Below the pieces are notes generated by a model that saw nothing but the letters and a program-made list of their open reading frames with translations, was not told the DNA's origin and did no database searches. DNA of 15,729 nt from Haloferacaceae archaeon (GTDB lineage: Archaea; Halobacteriota; Halobacteria; Halobacteriales; Haloferacaceae). The position numbers and the translations under genes are program-made. Shown one piece after another: positions 6,205 through 12,069 of the stretch (position 1 is its first letter; each line of letters starts with the position of its first letter). The stretch spans positions 1-15,729 of the forward strand of contig JAHENP010000028.1 of NCBI GenBank assembly GCA_018609965.1, given 5' to 3'.

Positions 6205-6933
6205 TTACGCCTCCGACATCGACCGTCTGACGACACTCTGGGCTCCAGAGATGTCGCTCAGGACTCGGTAGTACGGGACCTGGACAACCGGATTCGGGGC
6301 GCGCTCGTCACCAGATGGGACCGTCACAGCCGGTGTGTACGGAACATCAGCGATCAGTTCGAACGAGAAGTGCTCCGGGATCACCGGCTCCAGCGGTCTG
6401 TCGAAGTCCAGCTGGATCGGGTCCGAGAGCTTGTCGCGACGGTGTACGAGACCGGGGTCGAGTTCGATCACGTCGGCCGTGATTCCCTTCTCGGACACCT
6501 TCCGGAGCAACATCCTTCCCTGCGCCCCGCTCGCGTAGAAGATCGTGACCTCTGCGTCTGCCGGAGTCGACACGGTCACCGAGTCGGCCGCGTAGTCGAC
6601 GCTGTCCGGCCACACCTGCGCCACGGTGCCGTCGTCGACGAACACAGACACGTCCGTCGACAGATGTCCGGAGTCGATCAGGTCGTGCGACAGTTCGAAC
6701 GTCTCCGCATCCCCTCCGTCGGAGTTCGCGGTGAAGCTCTCCCGAGCGAGGATTCCCGGGACAAACTTGTCGTCACCGCGTAGCACGATCATCTGGTCGG
6801 CGACGAACTCGGCCACGCGATCGAGGCCGTCGCGTGTCGTCTCGTCGAGTCCGACCGTCATGTCTCGGAGGGGCAGCCTGTCCGGCCTGGATGAGACCTC
6901 CTGGAGCTTGGTGAGGAGTTCGTCCCGAGTCAT
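6205..6933 (-). CDS. candidate large major capsid protein (VP4-like)
   Basis: The 242-residue product is predicted beta-rich and cysteine-free, with no membrane segment. An N-terminal helical arm (DELLTKLQEVSSRP) is followed by many short alternating strands such as TVAQVWPDSVDYAADSVTVSTP, AEVTIFYASGAQGRMLLRKVSEKG and FSFELIADVPYTPAVTVPS. The length is very close to what I recall for SH1 VP4, the larger of two single-jelly-roll major capsid proteins of these viruses, which form the shell with VP7. It directly follows the 165-residue candidate partner with a 4-base ATGA overlap and lies in the same operon as a packaging ATPase. The call rests on size, predicted fold and gene order; no diagnostic motif exists for this family, and a structure or profile comparison would settle it. 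Confidence 0.72.
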   Translation of the reverse strand: MTRDELLTKLQEVSSRPDRLPLRDMTVGLDETTRDGLDRVAEFVADQMIVLRGDDKFVPGILARESFTANSDGGDAETFELSHDLIDSGHLSTDVSVFVDDGTVAQVWPDSVDYAADSVTVSTPADAEVTIFYASGAQGRMLLRKVSEKGITADVIELDPGLVHRRDKLSDPIQLDFDRPLEPVIPEHFSFELIADVPYTPAVTVPSGDERAPNPVVQVPYYRVLSDISGAQSVVRRSMSEA

Positions 6934-7427
6934 GCGGGACCCTCGCGGACGGCTGCCTCGTAGATCGAGATCTGGGAGTTCGACCAGTCGATCTCTGTCG
7001 GAGACCGGATCGACACCCGGATCTCGTCGAGGTGCCCTGCTCCGAGTGTGCGCGTCTCGTCGGTCTCCGCGTGATCTCTGAGCTTGATCAGGGTCCCGGC
7101 GATGTACTCTTCCTTCCGCTGTTCGGTGAGAGACAGGATGCGGTAGTCCTCGATGTTCCGACGGACCTGCGACGCGACCAACGGACGCTCGCGGTCGGGT
7201 GACATGAACTCCAGGGCGACCTCCGTGTCGACAGGCAGATCGTTCCCATCCGCGTCCTTCAGCTTCATGAACACCGGGATACCGACCTCCTCCGTCCGCT
7301 CCACGTTGTTGATCAGTTGGAGGACGCGGCCGGCCTCGGGAGAGAACGACAGTACCGAGTCGAGCTCACCGGGGATGTTGGTCAGCTCCGTCGCGATGTC
7401 ACTCGCGTTGGAGAGCGTTCGACCCAT
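6930..7427 (-). CDS. candidate small major capsid protein (VP7-like)
   Basis: The 165-residue product starts with a helical arm (LSNASDIATELTNIPGELDSVL) and continues as beta strands: GRVLQLINNVERTEEVGIPVFMKLKDADG, DTEVALEFMSP, EEYIAGTLIKLRDHAETDETRTL, HLDEIRVSIRSP and DWSNSQISIYEA in pieces. This suits a single jelly roll. It has no cysteine and no membrane helix. ATG at 7427 overlaps the upstream stop (TGATGA arrangement), and the stop overlaps the large capsid gene by 4 bases, so the two would be made in coordinated amounts. In SH1-like viruses the smaller capsid protein (VP7) gene precedes the larger (VP4), as here. An in-frame upstream extension exists but would overlap the preceding gene entirely and was rejected. 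Function is inferred from order, size and fold. Confidence 0.7.
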   Translation of the reverse strand: MGRTLSNASDIATELTNIPGELDSVLSFSPEAGRVLQLINNVERTEEVGIPVFMKLKDADGNDLPVDTEVALEFMSPDRERPLVASQVRRNIEDYRILSLTEQRKEEYIAGTLIKLRDHAETDETRTLGAGHLDEIRVSIRSPTEIDWSNSQISIYEAAVREGPA

Positions 7428-7753
7428 CAGACACCACCCCCGGCCGACGGGAGCATCGAGCGGACTCCGGTGCGTTCGGCTGCTCCGAGGAGAGCCGCGG
7501 AACCGGCTCCCAGCTGCAGCATCCGCTTCTTCTTCCCGACCGGAGCGAACTGCGACACCACGATTGTCAGGAGTCCGGCGAGCGCTGTTGACTCTCCGTT
7601 CGCGCTGAGAGTGTAGTCGATGCCGGGGACGGTGGTGCCGGCCACGTACGGCGCGGCCATCTCCGCGGCGAGCAGCCCGCCGAGAACCGGCGCGGCGTCG
7701 CGCCACAGCTGTTCATCTACGACCTCGTCGACGTTGTCCATCATCACGGACAT
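7427..7753 (-). CDS. two-helix membrane protein upstream of the capsid genes
   Basis: The 108-residue product begins with an acidic helix (NVDEVVDEQLWRDAAPVLGGLLAAEMAAPYVAG) whose second half is hydrophobic. It continues with a second hydrophobic segment (ESTALAGLLTIVVSQFAPVG), a KKKR cluster, and an Ala/Gly-rich helix (LQLGAGSAALLGAAERTG). Two to three membrane segments with a central positive cluster fit an integral protein of the virion membrane or a holin-like or scaffold role. ATG at 7753 gives MSVMMDN; the second in-frame Met is 12 bases in. An 87-base gap with a hairpin separates it from the small RHH gene, the only real break in the late operon, so an internal promoter may start here. 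I do not recognise a family. Confidence 0.7.
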   Translation of the reverse strand: MSVMMDNVDEVVDEQLWRDAAPVLGGLLAAEMAAPYVAGTTVPGIDYTLSANGESTALAGLLTIVVSQFAPVGKKKRMLQLGAGSAALLGAAERTGVRSMLPSAGGGV

Positions 7754-7817
7754 GCGGCTCTACCGATGGACAGCCGTCTGAAGAGTCAGCAACCCATATC
7801 CGGCTGGATTCGAGGTC

Positions 7818-7841
7818 GTCCCAGCGGGTCCCAGCGGGACC
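7818..7841. repeat. tandem and inverted GTCCCAGCGG repeat after the small RHH gene
   Basis: GTCCCAGCGG occurs twice in tandem (7818-7827 and 7828-7837). The junction also forms a perfect hairpin, GGTCCC-AGC-GGGACC (7827-7841), which touches the stop codon of the minus-strand RHH gene. No T-run follows, so a classical terminator is not convincing. It may be an operator for the RHH protein or an mRNA-processing hairpin separating the ATPase and capsid parts of the operon. Confidence 0.5.
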
Positions 7842-8002
7842 TACCGGCGGTACTCGCGTTCGTCGAACTCCCGCATCAACTCTCGTGCCACGTCCGCGTT
7901 CGACGGGGTGAAGCCGCTCACCTCCTCAACCTCCTCGGCGATTTCTTTAAACCGCTGAGCTTCTTCGCCGTACAGCGTGATCGAGACGCTCGGTCCAGAC
8001 AC
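7841..8002 (-). CDS. small ribbon-helix-helix protein inside the late operon
   Basis: This 53-residue ORF is shorter than common cut-offs. It begins with GTG 2 bases after the ATPase stop. The translation contains PSVSITLYGEEAQRF, KEIAEEVEEVSGF and PSNADVARELMREF. That is a short beta strand, a helix, a turn and a second helix, the outline of an Arc/CopG-like ribbon-helix-helix domain. The tail DEREYRR is charged. Its spacing, acidic composition and lack of internal stops support a real gene. It would bind DNA as a dimer, perhaps at the tandem/inverted GTCCCAGCGG sequence at its own 3' end, or it could help DNA packaging beside the ATPase. Without a homology search the RHH call is a pattern judgement. 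Confidence 0.65.
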   Translation of the reverse strand: MSGPSVSITLYGEEAQRFKEIAEEVEEVSGFTPSNADVARELMREFDEREYRR

Positions 8003-8004
8003 CT

Positions 8005-8835
8005 CTACACCCCCACGTCGATACGCTTGCCCCGCGCTCCGACGTGTTCACACCGGGGGTCGTAGTCGTTCGACTGCTTCCGGGAGATTTCACCAGTCTC
8101 GTCGCTGTAGATCCACTCGGAGTTGACTGTCTGCGGCTCCCCCGACTCGTCAGCTTCGGTCCATTTCCTGACTGAGATCGCTTCGCCGTCGTCCGTTCGG
8201 AGGTCGTCGGAGAGGTCGACGGTCAGCCGCTGTCCCCCCGACGAGTGCAGGTCTGCCGGGTACTCCAGCACCTGTTTGATCGCACCGAGGTCGTTCGAGG
8301 TTTCAAAACCGCCGAGGAACCGTGCCGTACAGTTCCCGACGACGGTCTTGTCGAGTTGGGCAGGTCGTTGTGTGATCTGGATCGACGATGTGGCACTGCC
8401 CCCCTCAGTTCGTCCGTCGGTTGCAAGCTCCCGGATTGCTTTCGGATACCCCTCGCGCTGCGGTGCAACCCCATGGGCCTCGTCGACGACAACCAGCACG
8501 TCGAGGTCGGAGCGTCGACAGCCGAGGATGATCTCCGCGCAGGCCTCTCTCCACTGTGATTTCGGGACTGACCTCCCGAGGACCAGTGCCGGGTCGCTGT
8601 CCTCAACGAGGGTGCGCCACTCGGACGATGTCCAACAGTGGTGTTCCTTCGCTCTCACGTTCCAGTGTGACGCTGGGGCCGGGCCGTACCTCGGCAAGAC
8701 CAGGCCTCTGAACTCGTTCGAGGTGTCCAACACCACGGTCATGTCGTACCGGTCTCCTGCGATGTTCCGGTCCGCCAGAACCTGAGAGATGTACCCCTTC
8801 CCCCAGCCTGACGCGGCAGCGACGAGCAGGTGCAT
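8005..8835 (-). CDS. HerA/FtsK-like genome-packaging ATPase
   Basis: The 276-residue product is a P-loop ATPase. Residues 5-15 (VAAASGWGKGY) are the Walker A loop, with Gly rather than Ser/Thr after the lysine. Residues 112-119 (DVLVVVDE) form Walker B, followed by AHGVAP. SSIQITQRPAQLDKT (150-164) is the glutamine/sensor motif typical of HerA-type and viral packaging ATPases (xTQRPxxLDK). Proteins of this kind translocate dsDNA into preformed capsids of internal-membrane viruses such as SH1, PRD1 and STIV. ATG at 8835 overlaps the upstream stop (TGATG) and puts the P-loop at the extreme N terminus. A much longer in-frame extension would overlap the previous gene fully and was rejected. Its place upstream of the capsid pair supports packaging; the Walker A variant is unusual. 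Confidence 0.88.
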   Translation of the reverse strand: MHLLVAAASGWGKGYISQVLADRNIAGDRYDMTVVLDTSNEFRGLVLPRYGPAPASHWNVRAKEHHCWTSSEWRTLVEDSDPALVLGRSVPKSQWREACAEIILGCRRSDLDVLVVVDEAHGVAPQREGYPKAIRELATDGRTEGGSATSSIQITQRPAQLDKTVVGNCTARFLGGFETSNDLGAIKQVLEYPADLHSSGGQRLTVDLSDDLRTDDGEAISVRKWTEADESGEPQTVNSEWIYSDETGEISRKQSNDYDPRCEHVGARGKRIDVGV

Positions 8836-9413
8836 CAGTTTTCTACCTCCCGACGCACCGCTTTGAGACTCCGCGTGTTCGCCGCCAGTTCTGACGCGAA
8901 CACCGCGTAGTGACACCGACCGGCGGAGTACCCCAGCACCCAGCGTACGAACTCGTCCAGACCCAGACCGGTGTCCTGAGCGAGATGCGCCCGCAGGATG
9001 TCCGCGTCGGAGTACTCGGTCGTATCGGTGTCCGACGATCTCCAGTGATCGATCACCGACCGCATCTCGTCGGTCCACTCCTCTCCGGTGAAGTCCGCCC
9101 ACTTCCTCGCTGCCTCGCGGTCGATCTCGTCGGCTACCTCTGCCGGCACGACGTGGTCGACCCACACGCTCCATGGGTCTCCGGAGATGCGGCTCCCGAC
9201 ACCCGCGCAGAGTTCGTCGACACGGTCGTCGTGGTCGGGCGGCGGTTCAACCCCGACATCGTCGGGGTCGACTCCCGCGGCCTCGCAGAGTCTGCGTGTC
9301 TCTCGTCGTTGCTCCTGCTCGATCTCCGCAACGTGACCCAGGAGCGACCGGAGTTCCTCGGACTGCTCGGGGTTCTGGATCACCGAGAGGACTTTGCTGC
9401 TGCCCCCGAACAT
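8835..9413 (-). CDS. unknown soluble protein preceding the ATPase
   Basis: The 192-residue product is acidic and mainly helical. A possible coiled coil lies near the N terminus (EQSEELRSLLGHVAEIEQEQRRETRRLCEAAG in two pieces, residues 16-46). A proline/aspartate-rich hinge (VEPPPDHDDRVDE) follows, and then a helical domain with several tryptophans (DPWSVWVDHVVP, ARKWADFTGEEW). There is no membrane segment and no motif I recognise. It overlaps both neighbours, sharing bases with the membrane-protein gene upstream and the ATPase start downstream. Tight coupling to the ATPase suggests a packaging cofactor, portal-vertex component or assembly factor, but this is a context-only guess. Confidence 0.68.
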   Translation of the reverse strand: MFGGSSKVLSVIQNPEQSEELRSLLGHVAEIEQEQRRETRRLCEAAGVDPDDVGVEPPPDHDDRVDELCAGVGSRISGDPWSVWVDHVVPAEVADEIDREAARKWADFTGEEWTDEMRSVIDHWRSSDTDTTEYSDADILRAHLAQDTGLGLDEFVRWVLGYSAGRCHYAVFASELAANTRSLKAVRREVEN

Positions 9414-9970
9414 CAGTCGTCACCTCCTGGAAGATCGAGCTGGTCGGAGAGACGAGACACCGCCTCTCCAGCCGCGTCTGTCTCGCGAACGACGACCGCG
9501 AGGGCGAGTGTGGCCGCTCCGACGGCGACGGCGGTCTCGGGGGCCATGTCGCCACTGACTCCCCAGTCGTCGAGCACGAGGCCCGCCTGTTCGACCAGGT
9601 CGATCGGTCCCGAGCGGGCCATGTCCACGATCTCCCCGCTGTTGACGTTCACGTCTCCGTCGTCGAGTTCCTCACAGACGGCGACGAGCAGGACCGCGTA
9701 CGACTCGACCGCGGCTTCGCCCCACTCGACTGAGGGGGGTTCGGGGTCTTCCGGGGCCCCCTCGTCGGGGGCCTCCACGTCTTCGCCGTCCCCCGGTTCG
9801 TCGGAGTCGGCCGCCTCGGGGTCGTCGAGGTCGTCAGAGTCCGCGTCGGCCATCTTCTCCGCCAACTCCGACGGTACATCGGCCTTCTCGCTCGCAGGTA
9901 CCTCGGGGACTCCCTCGTCGTCGTCTGCCCCCTGCTCGGCGTCCGGGTCGGGAGTGTCGTTGTCGGTCAC
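9413..9970 (-). CDS. acidic protein with C-terminal membrane segment, paralogue-like to its upstream neighbour
   Basis: The 185-residue product has a highly acidic, disordered first 80 residues (SDDLDDPEAADSDEPGDGED, then VEAPDEGAPEDPEPP). A helical middle follows (EWGEAAVESYAVLLVAVCEEL and PIDLVEQAGLVLDDWGV), and then a hydrophobic stretch (PETAVAVGAATLALAVVVRE). The short tail is charged. A 60-base block encoding the DEGAPEDP part is nearly identical to one in the next gene upstream, including synonymous positions, so the two share a recent duplication or exchange. It starts 4 bases inside the previous gene and ends overlapping the next ATG. It is likely a virion or assembly membrane protein; no family is recognised. 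Confidence 0.68.
   Translation of the reverse strand: MTDNDTPDPDAEQGADDDEGVPEVPASEKADVPSELAEKMADADSDDLDDPEAADSDEPGDGEDVEAPDEGAPEDPEPPSVEWGEAAVESYAVLLVAVCEELDDGDVNVNSGEIVDMARSGPIDLVEQAGLVLDDWGVSGDMAPETAVAVGAATLALAVVVRETDAAGEAVSRLSDQLDLPGGDD
9743..9802. repeat. dispersed 60-bp repeat, copy 1 (copy 2 at 10282-10341)
   Basis: The first 30 bases (9743-9772) are identical to 10282-10311, and the next 30 differ at about 5 positions. Both copies are in frame in two different minus-strand genes and encode a DEGAPEDP-containing acidic segment. Identity at synonymous sites indicates recent duplication or gene conversion rather than simple compositional likeness. The identical part also contains a CCCCC-TCGT-CGGGGG hairpin. 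Confidence 0.85.
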
Positions 9971-10476
9971 GACAGCCCCCTCGCGACCGGCTCACTGGCG
10001 TCAGAGCCGTCTGAGTCCGAGTCCGCCGGGTCGGCCGGCTCTGTCGACTCGACTGTGCCTTCCACGTCGATCGTGTCGTCTTCTCGCGACCCCGAGACGA
10101 CGACCGCGGCCCCGAGAGCGACCAACCCGAGCGCGACCCGTTTCCACGGGAGCCCTGCGGGGGGTGAGGGGCCTTCGCGAGACCCCTCGGTTCCATCGTC
10201 GTCCTCTGGTTCGTCGGTCACGTCCTCGCCCGAGACGGCGGCGTCGATCACCTGATCCTGGGGGTCTGTGTCCCCCTCAGAGGGGTCTTCCGGGGCCCCC
10301 TCGTCGGGGGCTTCCGTGTCTTCGCCGTCTTCCGGTTCGTCTCCCTCCGCGTCGGAGTCGGCCCGCTCCGGCTCCACGTCGTCGTGTGCGTCGTCCGTCC
10401 GGCCGCGGACATGCCCGAGCACCTCTTTCCGGTCGCCGGAGTACTCACATTCCGGACACGTCCAGTCGTCACTCAC
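9967..10476 (-). CDS. zinc-finger, acidic, single-span membrane protein
   Basis: From a GTG at 10476 the product is 169 residues. It opens with a C2H2-like finger: WTCPECEYSGDRKEVLGHV then RTDDAHD, with two cysteines and two histidines in the spacing I know from many small haloviral proteins. An acidic disordered linker follows (residues 35-100, containing EAPDEGAPEDP). A membrane helix (KRVALGLVALGAAVVVSG) and an acidic tail (SADPADSDSDGSD-like) complete it. The GTG start overlaps the preceding zinc-ribbon gene by 8 bases; a longer in-frame start at 10611 would lie wholly inside that gene and reads as shadow sequence. A zinc finger tethered to a membrane could hold DNA to the virion membrane or sense DNA at the cell membrane. 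Confidence 0.68.
   Translation of the reverse strand: MSDDWTCPECEYSGDRKEVLGHVRGRTDDAHDDVEPERADSDAEGDEPEDGEDTEAPDEGAPEDPSEGDTDPQDQVIDAAVSGEDVTDEPEDDDGTEGSREGPSPPAGLPWKRVALGLVALGAAVVVSGSREDDTIDVEGTVESTEPADPADSDSDGSDASEPVARGLS
10282..10341. repeat. dispersed 60-bp repeat, copy 2 (copy 1 at 9743-9802)
   Basis: This is the partner of the block at 9743-9802, about 540 bases away in direct orientation. The first 30 bases are identical. Recombination between the copies would fuse the two neighbouring acidic membrane-protein genes in frame while deleting about 540 bases. Confidence 0.85.
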
Positions 10477-10705
10477 GCTCTCCCTCCACCTGTCGCAGGA
10501 TGCCGTCCTCGTGGACCTCGATGCGAACCTCTCCCCTGTACACGTTCGGGATGGCGTCGGAGATCTCGGTGTGTGTGCAGTACTCGTCGAGGACTGAGGT
10601 ACACTCGACACAGAGATCGATCACTCCTCCGTCTGACAGAGGGACGGCGGCCTTTGGCCTCTGTACCTCGATGTCGTCCTCACACCCGTCACACACGAGC
10701 GTCAT
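10469..10705 (-). CDS. small zinc-ribbon protein
   Basis: The 78-residue product carries two CxxC pairs: CDGC (residues 5-8) and CVEC (32-35), with EYCTHTEI just after. That is enough for a rubredoxin-like zinc ribbon. The second half (NVYRGEVRIEVHEDGILRQVEGE) is a beta hairpin and acidic tail. Small zinc-ribbon proteins of this type abound in haloviruses and usually bind nucleic acid or partner proteins. It starts with ATG overlapping the previous stop by 4 bases, and the next gene's GTG lies inside its last codons. It belongs to the promoter-proximal, probably non-virion part of the late operon. The specific role is unknown. Confidence 0.7.
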   Translation of the reverse strand: MTLVCDGCEDDIEVQRPKAAVPLSDGGVIDLCVECTSVLDEYCTHTEISDAIPNVYRGEVRIEVHEDGILRQVEGERE

Positions 10706-10956
10706 GCCTCACCCCCGAGATGTTCGACCGTCAGTTCGAGCGTGCCGTCCTCGACGGACTCGTCGAAGGCCTCAGCGACCTCTTCAGCCTTCTCTCGCGC
10801 CCACTCCTCACACTCGTCGTGGTCGTCGAACAGGTGCGACGACCGATGGACGGTCTGCTCCAATGTCCCGTTGACGCAGATGTCGACCGACCAGTACCCA
10901 ACCAACACCGTCCGTCCCTCAGACTCCCCCCACCATTCGGCGACGATCTCGATCAC
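10702..10956 (-). CDS. small acidic protein of unknown function
   Basis: The 84-residue product has no recognised domain. The first half looks like a four-strand sheet (MIEIVAEWW, TVLVGYWSVDICVNG, LEQTVHR). The second half is a helix (DECEEWAREKAEEVAEAFDES) closed by a strand (LELTVEHL). This beta-alpha-beta outline is that of a compact single-domain protein. There is no membrane segment and only two cysteines. The GTG start overlaps the first late gene (GTGA) and the stop overlaps the zinc-ribbon ATG, so it is co-translated with both. Haloviral operons commonly carry such small acidic proteins as host-takeover factors, but nothing here fixes a function. Confidence 0.65.
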   Translation of the reverse strand: MIEIVAEWWGESEGRTVLVGYWSVDICVNGTLEQTVHRSSHLFDDHDECEEWAREKAEEVAEAFDESVEDGTLELTVEHLGGEA

Positions 10957-11282
10957 AGTAGCATCCCCACGATCTCCCCGAAATCGATCTCCTCAGCGAG
11001 AATCGCCGCGAGGCCGAGGACGACCCCAATCCCGACTGCCTCCAGAGCCCCCCAGATCCACGACTCCGATGCGGTGGCTGTCGTCTCCGTACAGCTGACG
11101 CAGTCTGTCTGTGACTGGAGTCTGTTGGAGTTCACTGCTGTGAGGTACTCTCCGTAGTCCTCCGACGCGGTGATCTCCTCTCCTGCGAGGTACTTGTTGA
11201 GTACTGCCTGTACTCCGTCTCCAGCGTCTGTGAGAGCCTGGAGCGCTTCGAACTCGTCTCGATCTGCCACGTAGCGTGACAT
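10953..11282 (-). CDS. first late-operon gene, single-span membrane protein
   Basis: From ATG at 11282 the product is 109 residues. The N-terminal 60 residues are acidic and helical (DEFEALQALTDAGDGVQAVLNKYLAGEE). A short CVSC motif lies near residue 60, and the C terminus is a membrane helix (ALEAVGIGVVLGLAAILAEEI) plus a short tail. The reading frame stays open upstream to 11591, but that part crosses the divergent promoter region and the AbrB-like gene and looks non-coding, so 11282 is chosen. No convincing TATA element lies 25-30 bases upstream (only a weak CCCTATCC near 11310), and tandem GGGGTGATYAC repeats sit at 11326-11348, which suits an activator-dependent late promoter. The function is unknown. 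Confidence 0.65.
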   Translation of the reverse strand: MSRYVADRDEFEALQALTDAGDGVQAVLNKYLAGEEITASEDYGEYLTAVNSNRLQSQTDCVSCTETTATASESWIWGALEAVGIGVVLGLAAILAEEIDFGEIVGMLL

Positions 11283-11325
11283 GCCCCAGCGTGTACCCGG
11301 ATAGGGGGTAGGGTCGACGGACGAC

Positions 11326-11348
11326 GGGGTGATTACGGGGGTGATCAC
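11326..11348. promoter_or_regulatory. tandem GGGGTGATYAC repeats in the late promoter region
   Basis: GGGGTGATTAC (11326-11336) and GGGGTGATCAC (11338-11348) are direct repeats with a 12-base period, 44-66 bases upstream of the first late gene. They lie between the divergent early and late operons. A direct repeat at about one helical turn fits cooperative binding of a regulator on one DNA face, possibly an activator of late transcription because the core promoter is weak. The AbrB-like or RHH proteins of the element are candidates. Confidence 0.5.
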
Positions 11349-11358
11349 AGGGTTGTAC

Positions 11359-11392
11359 GCAGGGGGGAGATCAGGGATTTTATCCTCCCTGC
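11359..11392 (+). promoter_or_regulatory. early-operon TATA region within an inverted repeat
   Basis: TTTTATC (11378-11384) is centred about 28 bases before the GTG at 11409, the expected distance for a leaderless haloarchaeal transcript. It is enclosed by GCAGGG (11359-11364) and CCCTGC (11387-11392), and by a tighter AGGGAT/ATCCTCCCT similarity. The element is therefore a plausible repressor site on the early promoter. Confidence 0.55.
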
Positions 11393-11408
11393 GGGTTGTG
11401 TTCGGCCC

Positions 11409-11672
11409 GTGAGCGAGAGTACATCGGGCGGTGTGAGAGCGAGAGACCGGGCAGCGAGCGTGTTGACGGAGCGAGACAGTTGGATCGAGTTGGACGACGT
11501 GACCGCACAGGAGCGGTCTGGATCGGTGACGATCGCGTGGCGGCGGGAGTGGGCGCGACGGGCGGGTGTCGAGCAGGGGTCGACGATCCAACCCCTGGTC
11601 GACCCCTTCACCGGAGCAATGCTGTTGGTCCCCGAGGGAGTCTCCCCGTCAGAGGTGTTCTCTGATGCGTGA
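11409..11672 (+). CDS. AbrB/SpoVT-like small DNA-binding protein, first early gene
   Basis: The 87-residue product has a region at about 36-75 resembling a swapped-hairpin AbrB fold: SGSVTIAWRREWARRAGVEQGSTI, then VDPFTGAMLLVP. The order is strand, basic helix and G(V/D)xxG(S/D)xI turn, then a second hairpin, as in archaeal AbrB-family regulators that bind DNA as dimers. The first 30 residues are an unrelated polar arm. The GTG start lies about 28 bases after a TTTTATC element, consistent with leaderless transcription. It is the first of five overlapping small genes and divergent from the late operon, so it is the natural candidate regulator of this intergenic region. The AbrB call is a fold-pattern judgement without a search. 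Confidence 0.65.
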   Translation: MSESTSGGVRARDRAASVLTERDSWIELDDVTAQERSGSVTIAWRREWARRAGVEQGSTIQPLVDPFTGAMLLVPEGVSPSEVFSDA

Positions 11673-12069
11673 TCAGGTGATTCATCTTCTCGGGTTCGTG
11701 TTCCCCAGCGTCGTCCTCGCGTGCATCTTCGGCGCTCTCGGATACTGGACGACTCTCCTGTCCAGTACCGCGAGACAGGCTGTGGTCGTCGGAGTGGTGA
11801 GCGGGACGGGACTGTTGATCCTCCTGCACTGGCAGATCGACCGGTCCGGCGACTACCACGGGCCATCAGTCAGATTGCAGTGTCCTCAGACTGGGAAAGT
11901 GTTCGCGACCGAGAACACGATGCCTGTTGCGAACTACGGTGCGATCGCGACGTATTGGTGCAACGAGTGCTCGGGGTATCACTCGTTTAGGTGGGGTCCT
12001 CCGACCCCAATCCTGATTCACGATCAGGAGCGGGATGATACCGACGAGATCGGAGAGGTGTCACAGTGA
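11665..12069 (+). CDS. two-helix membrane protein with cytosolic zinc-ribbon-like domain
   Basis: The 134-residue product has two N-terminal membrane segments (IHLLGFVFPSVVLACIFGALGYW and QAVVVGVVSGTGLLILLHW in pieces) joined by a short loop. A soluble part follows with LQCPQTGKVF and TYWCNECSGYH; the spacing C...C..C plus His suggests a zinc ribbon missing one classical cysteine. The last 20 residues are acidic. ATG at 11665 overlaps the AbrB-like gene by 8 bases. Placement in the early operon argues against a virion component and for a role at the host membrane, such as exclusion of related viruses, signalling or anchoring replication. No family is recognised. Confidence 0.7.
   Translation: MRDQVIHLLGFVFPSVVLACIFGALGYWTTLLSSTARQAVVVGVVSGTGLLILLHWQIDRSGDYHGPSVRLQCPQTGKVFATENTMPVANYGAIATYWCNECSGYHSFRWGPPTPILIHDQERDDTDEIGEVSQ

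Noticed and set aside
8836..9174. N-terminal extension of the ATPase frame
   Set aside because: It overlaps the preceding 192-residue gene completely and is Arg-rich; ATG at 8835 overlaps the upstream stop and immediately precedes the P-loop.
8910..10874. Very long plus-strand open frame (654 codons) antiparallel to the late operon
   Set aside because: Composition is Arg/Pro/Ser-rich with low-complexity runs typical of the antisense of acidic high-GC genes; the minus-strand genes have overlaps, motifs (ATPase, zinc fingers) and acidic composition.
11283..11591. Longer start for the first late gene
   Set aside because: It would run through the divergent promoter repeats and the AbrB-like gene, with Pro/Arg-rich non-coding character.
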